Source: Adenanthera pavonina (Eukaryota > Streptophyta > Magnoliopsida > Fabales > Fabaceae). From it: 64,000 nt of DNA. Below the pieces are notes generated by a model, which saw only the letters and a list, made by a program, of their open reading frames with translations, made no database searches and had not been told where the DNA came from. The stretch's first letter is position 1. Each line of letters starts with the position of its first letter. Positions 50,932 through 62,900 of this stretch are shown here, in pieces. Location of the stretch: positions 31,160,001 through 31,224,000 of the forward strand of contig JAIVEN010000010.1 in assembly GCA_026686845.1 (NCBI GenBank), given 5' to 3'. The position numbers and the translations under genes are program-made.

Positions 50932-53900
50932 GAGAGAGAGAGGGGGGGGGGGAGAAAGAAAAACCAAAAAAATTCAATTACCAGTTTACCACCATTATAT
51001 TGACTACATCCACATGACAAAAGCACAATCATATAGCCTATCATGTCGAAAATGAAATGCAGAACACGTCCTAAAGCCACATATACAGCTCACTACAACA
51101 TCTGCAGACACATAATAGCACTTTATCATCTGCAGACACATAATAGCAATAAATCACCCTTTATCCTATCAAGACAAGTCAAGAGATCAGTTACCCACTA
51201 AAAATGTCCTTATATAATACCACTGAGACACATTCCTCAATTAAAAGTGTTTGGTGGTGCAGATTAATATCTTCAGTATTAAATACCCAAAAAAAGAAAA
51301 TCCATATCAATCCATGAAAACACTAATTTATACCTGACTATGCATCCCACTGTCAGTTACATTTATCAACTGTAAAACTCGAGCTGAAATTTCTGCGTCT
51401 AGCACTTCTTGAGACTCCACACTGAATAAAGCAATAGGACCAAAAATAAAGATGACATGCATAAAATCTTTAGCGGACCTTCTTTGAAAATCTATAACAC
51501 GCATAAACATTCAAAGTCAAAAAGTGAAAATCATTTTACCTACAACCTGTAGACTGCTTTATCTTCAGAATTGCAGCAATGATATGAACAATCCAGGCTA
51601 GTTTGTCCTCAATCACAGAGAGATCATTGTTATCACTAACTTGTACTCTTGCTCTCTCCTATTCCAGTGATTCAAAACACCAATCATTAATTCATTTCAC
51701 CCAGCAGAAAGTACAAAAAATAGAAGTGACAGCATTCAGCTAAAGTTATAAGCACACCGTGTATATTTGCAGGACTGGCTCCATTATGTTTATTATATAT
51801 AAACTACTGCTTTCATACTGCATAAAGAATACAAATAAGTCAAACAACAACATATTTTCAGTAGAAAGAAGAAGTTAACAAAAGGAAGAATAGTCTATGT
51901 TGTAGGTTAGACTCTTTTTTTTCATAGAATAAGAAATATAACAGGTAGAAAAAATAGAACAAGGGAAGCAGCAGTATGGAAAAGATCATCATTAAGTCGA
52001 AATAAAACTACAAGTCTACAAAGTTAAATATACAACAAAGCAGTTCAATCTCTCTGCATATCTGAAACTCAAACCCCCCTTGAAAACCATTAGCTAAACA
52101 CCAGGGAAGCCATGAAACTATTGCAACCCACAACAAAAGAGACAAATAGACGTCCTTTTAAAAGGAAGCAATGCCTCCTCAATCAGATGAATCACAACAC
52201 CACAAATATTACATATCGTATCAATGTTCCACCACCCTGTTCCTTCTGAACCCTCAACACTCCTGTTTTTTTTTTTAATGTGTGCTTTTTTTTCGTTGTT
52301 TTGTTGGGGGGAGGGGGGGTGTTGGTTGTGAAGCAGCCAAATAACAAACCAAAGCAAACGACTTTAACTATAAAAGCCCCATTTTGATCTCCAGGTCAAG
52401 AGAAATGACTCCAGCAAGGGAAAACCTGTTCACTGAAGACTCCAAACAATTTAGTTCATATAAAGACAGCTGCCAGAAAATTGAATAATAAGAAGCCGGA
52501 TGATTCTGAATTTTTCATAAAAGATACAAGTATTAGCAGAAAGAGTAGATTTCTCCACACCTACAGCATGTCATTAGTATTAATCCTTGAGTGCCAAAGT
52601 CCTAAAAACAACTTGACCATGAATAAGCATTAGACCTCCAAATTGGGTTTGTCAAAAATTTTCCTTCTTTATTTTTGATAAAAGAAGAAATTTTAAACGA
52701 TAGTACTACTTGTTTGGAGGATAAGATATCCTTAAATAAAAATGAAAAGAAAATCAGAAAATAGAACAAAGTAACAAAAAGCCCCAGAAAACTCATAAAT
52801 ATAAAAGAGCTGCATGATCCATTTGCACAACACATATAGAGATTCCCTTAAAAAACCCATGCAATCACCAATCAATCCCATAGAATGTGTAAAGGCAAGG
52901 CAACTGAAGATGCAAGCATTACTCTCCAACCCAACAAACTAAAGAATTGCTTAAAAGTATACCAAAAAAATTGAAGAATCGCTTATAAAATGCACACTGC
53001 CACAATGTTTCATTCTCCATGTTACCAAACACTTTAAACTGTATGAAGAGAAACCATTCCAAAGTACTGGGACACACTCTACTCTCATCCAAAATAACAA
53101 AAAGATAATCTCCATTTCATTCCACAGATTGGCTTTGGATGGCTCCAATCATGTGAAACAGCTCTCTTTCCACAATGAAGATTCAATCAAATTCAGGAAT
53201 GATCTCACCCTCCAAAATTGGTAGGAAAGAGCATTCCGAAGCTAGAATGGAAGGTCAAATCTCATAATACCCTTTGAACTCATCTTCCCATCACCACTGA
53301 TCTTCTGTCTTCCTCATCACCACAAGCTCACCAATCACAATCCCTCTCCCTGTCACACCCCACCATGTCCTCCACCCAACGCCACCATCCCTCTCCCTCT
53401 GAGTGCTAGATCCACCATTGCAAGTGTTAATGAATTCGTTTTGGGTTGCCCACAAGCTAGAAGAGACTGCACCAACCAATGAATTGAAGGCAGTAAGAGA
53501 ACACAAACCACGTGACCCTAAAAAGCTTTGAGCCACTGTCAATCTGATTTGGGTTTTTCTTGTTTTGGCTTTTTTTTTGTGATTTTGGTGTTTTATACCA
53601 ATCTGAGTATTTATCAGTTTATGGATTTCTTAGTAGTTGACTTGTATGGTTTGGATTTCTTGGTTGTTGAATGATGAATGCCAAGAAGAATGCTGGATAA
53701 GGAAGTAAAAGAACAGTGTACGTGAAGAAGGAAGAAGGGTAGGAAAATCAATGATACTACACATTTCCAAGTGTTCCCACACTAATTTTTCAGCCTTCAA
53801 CTTCATTTGGGGAAAGATACTGGTGGGAAATAATTAAGTGTGTTCAAAGGCTTGGTTTGATTCAGTTTTGGGCAAAAACCAAACCGAACCAAACCAATCG

Positions 53901-56900
53901 GTTTGTTACCTCATGGGACCTTTTCGGTTTTGCTTCTAATCGGTTTGGTTCGGTTTCGGTTTCAGTTTGGTTCGGTTTCGTTTGGTTTGAATCATATTAA
54001 ATGGATTTTTTTAAAAAAAATTATCATTTTCTTCAAAAATTAAATTAAATTAATTTCATATAAATACTTTATGAACACAAATTATATCTAAATATCTTAC
54101 TAAATTATGAATATTTTATGTAAAATTTTTGTTATTTTTTTTATTTTTTTATTTATTTATTGATAGATTCATATAATTAATTATAACAATATACTTATCA
54201 ATATTCTTTCTCTCAAACTAATAAATGTCTTGTAATCTTGTTTATAAGTTTTTTTTATTTAAGAAATTTGTCCTAATGAGTAGTATAAAAAGAAAATGCA
54301 TTAAGTAAATATAGTATTTGAATTTTAAAAAAAATAATATAGTAGGTTAGGTTTAGTTCGGTTTGGTTCAGGTTTCGAAGGGCTGAAACCGAACCAAATC
54401 AAACCAAGTCGGTTCCAAAATAAAAAAAACTGAAATAGACCTTATTTCAGTTCGGTTTTGATCAGTTTGAGTCAGTTTAGTTCGGTTTAATCGGTTTTGA
54501 ATACCCTTAGATATAATAGAACCAAAGGTCTTCAAGGAAGAGACATTCGAGCAAGAAAGGAGGGACTTTTAAAGGCAACAGGAAATGAGGTGACCATTTG
54601 CTTTTTCCTTCACTACTTCCATCTTTTCAAACCTTATTAGTAATTCTTCTTGCTCTTGCTGCAAAGTGTCTTTTCTATCATCATATTTTGGGTCTTAGTG
54701 ATACATTGTAAAAATAAACACACGCTAATATTCAAATCAATCACTATTACTCATGTACCTCTTCCAGTTTATACTAATAAAGGTGGCCTCCCTAACAACT
54801 AACTAGACAGATAACTAACTACTAATCCTAACTAATTCCTGATAGCTTGAACTATCTACTAGTCCCATGTTACACTTCCCCTTAAAATGATCCTCATCCT
54901 CAAGGATCAATACAAATTCAGAGGGAAAAAAGTTTGATACTGTCCTTAAAAGTTGGAACTGCTCTTCAATGCTTAAAAGAAATTCCTTAGCTCTAGATTC
55001 TAGGCCCAATTGCCCATACACTAATGACTATCTGGATTTGGCCTTCATATGATCCTAATGTAGCTAATTTCCTAGGTCATTTGAGCATATATGTTTGTAT
55101 AGCAGCCAAAACCATGAAGACCTCTTCAGGTTGGACCAAGCTCATATAGAGACGCTTGTGTAGCTGCCAACCATGGAGCTCCACTTCATTTTGAGCCAAG
55201 CCAAAACCATGGTTAGTATCGGCTTACAACAATATGGCAATTTGGTTGAGTTTTTACATGATTGTACTTGGGCTTGTCCATTATACCAAAATAGCTTAAG
55301 CTATTTGGTTAGGATTGCCACAAGCTTATACAACCTTCATCTTTCTTGTGACTTCTATTCTTCAATATTCCCCCATTTACTCTTTTTCTTTCGTTTATTT
55401 CTCTATTTGCCTAGGCTTGTGTTTTTTGAGTCTCAGGCGCCTAAGGTCACAACCTTCATTTTTTTTGCTTGGGCTTGTACTCTTGAACCTTAGAGGCCTT
55501 AAGTCTAATCAAACAGCCGTCAGGCTCAGCATTCTTCTTTCATGGATCTGTCATTAGGCTCTAACACCATGTTGAGATTTTACATGTAATTGTACTTAAG
55601 CTTGTCCATTATACCAAAGTAGCTTTAAGCTACTTGGTTAGCATTGCCACAAACATTAATACCCTTCATCTTTCTTATTACTATTAGATATGGGACTTCT
55701 ATTCTTCAATAATGAGAAATTGAGAATAGTGTGAAGTTGAGTAATTTGGTGACACTAAAGAAGTAGTAGCAACAGAAATCTGAAGCCATATTTGGGGTTT
55801 CACTAATGAAACTTTGAATTGCTCTAAAGGTTTGGTTTCAAGCATCAGAAGCTGTGATTATGCTCAAGTGACAGTCACTAGAATTTCTATGGCAAAAGAT
55901 TGTTTTGTAGACTTGCTCTGGGGTTTGGCAAATAGTTTCTACCACAAAGCCCTAGAGTAAACATGGAGAGGAATCGGAAGACCCTTTTAACTTAATGTCA
56001 TATAGTTTTGTTTTCTTTTGCTGCTTTGCAAATAGAGGATATCTTATGCTCCACGTATACGATCATCCTTTCCTTTTCATAAAACTTCTTTTCTCCAAAC
56101 AAAAAAGAATAATAATCTTATTAATCTGTATGATACCTGAAATCTGCAAAGATAAGGGAAGCAATCTAATTGATCCTGAAGAAGTTCAGCATTGTCCAAG
56201 GGGTCCTCAGAAAGATCATCAGGTAATCCAGCCTGACAGATTCAGATAGAAGGAACTAAATTTCTGAAACGATATAGCTCATTGATCAAACAGAAAGTAG
56301 AAAGAAAACAAATAAGTAAAGCAAGCATCGAAAATTGTAAATACCTGCACAGAGTTAAATCTTGATGTGATAAAACTTTCAGTAATCTTAGGAACAAATT
56401 CATCCAGCAAGCTTGGTGCATCACCTTTCAAATATGGAACAGAAGACACCAATCTGGACCACAGTCCCAACAGGTAGTATACACTATTGCTGGCCCACTA
56501 ATAATAAGTACCAACTTGATCAGAATTTCATATCACATTTTCTTGATTTAAAAAAAAATATGGCTGCAATAAACTAGGTCATGTTTTAATAGTGTATGAA
56601 GGTATAAATGAAATCACTAGAGTTGTCTATAGGTCCAAAGGATTTGACTTGGAATCCCAATTAGAGGCCCCCCCAACCCCCCAAAACAATAAAAAAAAAG
56701 GTACAACATATATATTTCAATTGGTATTTCTCACAAGATGTAATCCCACCTCTTGTTAATAAAGGGTAAGGCAGGTCATATTATGCCAAAGACAAGTGGT
56801 TCACTAAAAAAATGAATGAGTTTGTAAAGTCACAATATATTAATAATTTTCTTGAAAATGCTTAAACATGATGATATAAACCAATTCACCTGCCACGATT

Positions 56901-59900
56901 GCAAAGACTTGAGGGTAAACTCTGCAACCATTCGTATCCAGTCACTATAGCCTTCAACATTTACAAGCTCTGACAACTGCAGCATGAACCCGCAAATAGT
57001 TAACAAAAAATAAGCCAACAAATCAGGAAAACCACCTAAGAATCAATTTTAGAATGGCAGATTAATAATATAGTGATAAGCATAGAGCTATAAGAGAGAT
57101 CTCTAGCAGTCCTTCAATTAGCTTTGGTGGCTGGCAAAGCATTTTTATGATAAAAAAAAAACTTCTATTGGGAAGAAAAAAACCCTCCATTACTAACAAA
57201 ACAGTGATAAAAAAAACAATACAATTTCCTGAACATGTCACAAGGTTGTCTGATCCCTAGGTGCTACACTGCTATAAATATCAAATAGAGACACTCCCGT
57301 TAAGAAAACCTGGAACATAGAACCATAATGGAGCAACAGACACCTGTCTCATGGTAAATTTGGGAGTATAACCACACCTTGTAATGCATGGGAATTCTGT
57401 TAAAAGCAATACATCAAAGCACAACAAACCCTTCACACCATTACAAATCTTTAGCATCCTAGACCACCATGCATAGCACTTCGACTTCATTACCAGATTG
57501 GACATGGTGCATACCTATGTGTTAATGATACTTACTCTTTGCAAGGCAGGGCAAAAGCCACAGAAATTATCTTGACCATTGGATTTTGGTACATTGCACA
57601 TACTTCATCTTCATCTTTTTTTCTCTCAGGGCTCACTCCTCAGAATATAATAATTTTACAATTATTTTCTCAAACACAGAAAACAACATTTGCATTACTA
57701 TGTAACTGAGTAAACTTTTTTGTAAAAGGACAAATCAACAAAGTAGTTATAGAAATCAATAATAAGTATATAGCTAAAATGAGAGCAAGAAATTAAGAAT
57801 TAAGAGCTAAATTATATAACAGACCAACAAAAATAGAAAAGTCAAGTAAAATTTAGAAAAGTTTTTCAGGTGCTTTTAACTTGAAATATTTCTAATCACT
57901 CCCTCACATTTACATTTCTCTTTACTATAATATTACATTAATTTAACAGGACATATATGGTTGTTTAGATAAAACAATGTCAATTCATGTTTGACAGAAG
58001 TTCATGAGTTGGCACTGCACAAGCAGCTAAAGTTCCAGACTTCCAGTTTGCTCAACTAAATCTAGACCTAAACCCCAGCCAATGAACCCCAATTCATGCT
58101 AATGTGCATTGCAAATCACCTGGATGCCCTCACCTCTAGAGACAAATCAGTTAAGTCAGAAGGCAAAATTTGTACCTGATAATTCACTCTGAAACGACCA
58201 AGAAGACGACAAAATTCATGGTAATTGTAATGATCCGTGAGACCTGCTTCACAACATAAAATTAAAATTATAACGGAATGAAGAACAAGGACAGGAAAAA
58301 CAATGATATGCAAATTAAGATTAAAAGTACAGCTAAAAATGAATGTGCAGAACCAGCCGCAAAAGTCACAGCAATTACAGCAAAAAGAATTATATATATT
58401 TGTTATGTATATTTGCTTCCTTCATATCACAAGTTTGTCTTACGCTGTTGCACCAAGAAGGCAACATTTTCTAAGCTTATGATTTACTTCAGCTTTCCAC
58501 TTCCACTGCTGTTAATAAGAACCATACCTATTCATAAAGATCAAAAAATAAATCTTAACTCTTACGCCTCTTGACTAGTAATAGATGAGTAAAATGTCAA
58601 GCCCAACTTCACCTATTCCCAAAAATGAACCACAAAATTGACCACACATACATACATGTGTGTGTGAATACACACTCACACACACAAAAGATGCAGGGAG
58701 ATTTAAGGTGAACCATCCAAGGCAGATATAAATTGTTTAATGAGATGTACATAGACAAAAAGGCACATCAACAAATTTTATCCTTTATTCTCTGTACAGG
58801 GAAAAGGCAGTTCTAAATGCTACTCAGAATCAATATAATGACTGTATTCATTATTTTACAAGTATTCCAGTTGGAGTCATTGCAATAGTGATCAAGCAAA
58901 GAAGTATCAAGCCAACAACACCTTGCCCTGTTTGAAGTATTACTTTGGTTCCTGTCATTAAATGAGCCAAAAACTTAGAACGAGCAGCATCACTGGTAAA
59001 CAAAGAACGTCTTACAGAAGCTAGTCGCACCAAGCACTCCAATGCCTGAAAAGAAAAATAATTAAAACTAAGAAGGTTCAGAAGTATTAAAGCAATGAAC
59101 TACGATAAGAACTTTTAATCACTCAAGTTAAACATTAACCCATCATGAGTCAAGAAACTCCTTTAATCTTTTTAAATTTCAAGTGACAACATAATCCAGT
59201 TAAACAATGTGATGTCACACAAGCATTATTGTTTTTCTTTTACAAAACATGATGAATGCTAAAATGGAATAACTAAGGAAATTCAAAATCAGGACTTACT
59301 CAGTGCCATATAGCACGGTTTTATGGTACCCAATATCCTTGCGATATGCAGTTCGAGTAATGCTAGATAATAATTGATTTGCACGGTTGATGTGTTATTC
59401 TAATTTCAACACAGCAGGTCATTTATTTTTACAGTGGCTAGCAGCAATTCCCAGACAAAATAGACTTTTGGCAGGAATATGCACGTTAATATCACTTCAT
59501 TATCTGCTTTTACTATTTTTGTTGACTTAAATCATGCATCTTCAAAGTGCTAAGATGACATATGCTGAGCACATTGACAAAATTCAACAAAACGCTCCTA
59601 AAAGTTTATAGATAGAAACTGAGTTAAAAATATTGAAAACTATATGGACCTAATTACAAATTTTAAAACCATAAGAACTGTTACAGGATATTGTAATTAT
59701 GTTAGATGATCTTGTAATTAATTAGATAATATTAGGTGATATTTGAAACTAGGATTGAGGGATTGATGATTCCTGAACCTGAAACCTCTCACCACATTCA
59801 TTGTACATTAATTTCCTCTCTAGAGTTTGTGTATATAAACCCATGTAATATCCCCATTGTAAATCATCAGAGAATAACATTCAGACCATTATTTGTCTCA

Positions 59901-62900
59901 CGGAACTAGAGCTTGGTGCTCTATTTAACCTCTGATCACTTTGTATTTCCATTTTTGGGCTGCCTAGCTTATCACTGGAACCTTTCTGTTTCTTATCATA
60001 CCAGCCCAAACACCCTATCATTCATCTCAGAACCCTCTGATTGGTGAAAACATGGATGACATTATAGTAACTAGAGACAACTCTGAAGAAATAGAGAACT
60101 TGAATAAACAATCTCATTCCCTAAAACAGGAAGTTAAATTACAAAAAAAAGGTTGCCTAAGAACCAATCTAATCCCTAAAATAAAGTATTATGAAAAAGA
60201 AGTTCCTAAGAACTGAATTGCTTCAGTTATTTGCAGTCATTAGTTTGAGAACTACAATATAGGTAACCCTAAAGTAATAAAAGGAAACAAATGTACAAAC
60301 CTCCTTCGAAAGAGGAGCCTTTGTAATGGCATAGTAATCAAAAAATATTTGCAGGGTTGAAGAGTCCTCCAGAACTGGCTTCCAAGGGGTTGGAATCTGT
60401 AGGCAATCATATTACATGATAATCCAATGTAAAAGGGAATCATGTACACCTTCATAAGAGATTAGAACTTTGAATTAAATAAAAGAAAATACCTGAACTG
60501 TGCCAAACTCATCTGAACTTTCATCAACAGATGTCCCCACAAAATCAAAGGATAGACATTTCAAAGAAAGAGAAAGTGCCAACTCTTGCAATTGACTGAC
60601 AACTGCCCTCATAAAAAATCAACCCTCAAAATACAATAATAAGAAAAATATAAATAACAAGGGGTAAAATTTCATTGAGTATGATACTTTACCATCATTC
60701 TTCAGTTGATGCAATGATGTTAAAGATATCTGAAATATTTGAAAGAGACATTGATCCCTAAAGGAGCAAGCCACTCTTCGATGATGTGTTGCAGGGAAAC
60801 CACTGTTAGCCTAAGGCAGAATTTCAGAAACATTATAATACTTAAGCACAATGACGTAAGTAGACATTAAATTTCAAAACAAACTGACACTAAAGAAAGC
60901 AACACAGAGAAAACATTATGGACAAGCACCAGCATTTTAAATGCACATATCTTTGGCGAACAATTTTCAACAATGATTTAATGATGACACATGAATAACT
61001 AGGAGAACTAAACTTTTCTTAATAGTTGAACATAAGTAATATTTGAGTTTTCAATGCAATTGTTTGAAAACTCATTAAGGGAAAAAGTACAATACAGAGA
61101 TATGCTTATGGAAATAATGCAAATACAAAGTAAACCAAACAAAAATATCACCCAAAGAATGGGCACCAGTCTATCAATTTTACACTCACAGAAAACTTAC
61201 GCTGGAAAGTGTAAAGAAAGAAGAATAATAATTTATTATAGGAAAACTGACTTACTGTTTGTTGCCAAGCAAGGAATATCTCATGATTCTTCAAGTGGTC
61301 AATTCTATTTAATATTTATTTTATTTTGTCACTTATCTTCCGTGTTTCTGATGGTAGGAAGGAGATAGAAGATAGTAAGATGATAGAAGATAGATAGAAG
61401 AAAGAAAGAGATGGAATACATAGGAATTCCTCATCAACTGACATAATTCCTTCTCAAGTCAGGTTACATTACAAGCTAAAGGTGTGTGTTAGTTAGAATA
61501 CTGACTACCATAAGAGAACATAACACAACATAGCATAACATCAACTTTGACTACTCTTGGTCTTTCTACTCACACCTTAACAATACTCCCTCCCCTGAAA
61601 ATCCGTTGTCCTCAAGGGTGATCATCAAAACAACAGAACTCAAGCTACATTTCTCAGCTGCTAATTTGACTGATAATTGCATCAATTTGATGTCAAAAAT
61701 GCTTTCATGAATGAGAACTTTAAAGAAGTGTATATGGAGTTTCATCCTAGTAGAGGTTGAGAACAGTAAAAGCAAAGTTTCTAGACTTCACGAGTCATTA
61801 CATGGTCTCAAACAATCGCCTAGAGATTGGTTTAACATGTTCACTAAGGCCTCATTTGAAATGCAAAATGGCATGAAATGAAAAAGGGAACAAAATGAAA
61901 AAAAGCAATTTTATATATTTGAAATGTCTTTTATACCATTGGATGAAAAAAGTGATAGAAAAAAATAGTTACCTCTGAATAATGAAAACAAAGGTATAAT
62001 AGATTTACATATCTCAATTATTATGCAATAGAATGGGAATCCCATTTCATTGAGGCAACCAAACGGGCACTGAAGTGATTAAAGGGTAGGGGTACAATCA
62101 AGGTCAAGTTAATCATACTTTATTTACAAAATTATCTTACAACAGGAGGACAGCTATCTTCTTTTGGTAATACCAGCTGGTTTCCAAAAGCCACATTTGA
62201 CACTAATCCAAATTGAGTCAGGTTAGACCACTATGTTGACAACACTATTACTACAAGGGAATTTTATGAAGAAATTAAACAGCTGAAAAATGCTCTAGCC
62301 AAAGTTTGAGATCAAGAACCTTGGGGACCTAAAATTCTTCCAAGGGATGGAAGTGGAGAAAGGTATTTTGGTTTCATAAAGTAAGTATACCTTGGATCTT
62401 TTGATTGGGTGTAAGCTAGCTAAAAGTTCATGGAAACAACTTACAAATTGCATTTTTAAAATAAGATAATCGTTGGTTGATACTGGTAGATACCAAACTT
62501 AACTGAGACGTTCATTTACTTGTCACAAACTAGACATAATTTATCCTCCTTATTTGATGTAGTTAGTCAATACATGAACAAACTACTGAAGAACTTATGG
62601 AGGCTGTCTACAAAATTCTGAGGCACCTCAATATGACATGACACCTAGCAAAGGTATATTCTTCAAGAAGGGAAATAAGATACATGTTGACGTGACACAA
62701 AGGTTGATTGGGCTGGCTATATAACAAACTAAAGATCTACAACGGGTTTTGAACTACATAGGGTAATCTGGTCTCTTGAAGCAATCAAGTGTTGCCAAAA
62801 GTAGTGGTAAGGCTAAAAATAGTGCCCTATCTCATGGTGTTTGTGAAGTTTTGTGGCTAAAACATCTTCTTGGAGAACTTAGAATACCAACGAAGGCAAC

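Noticed and set aside
50693..50977. Minus-strand open stretch with THTHTHTH
   Set aside because: Created by the GT microsatellite and the copia terminal repeat.
53291..53542. Minus-strand stretch beginning MTVAQSFLGSRGL as a nested intronic gene
   Set aside because: No homology recognised, no promoter or neighbouring exon; kept only as unassigned intron sequence.
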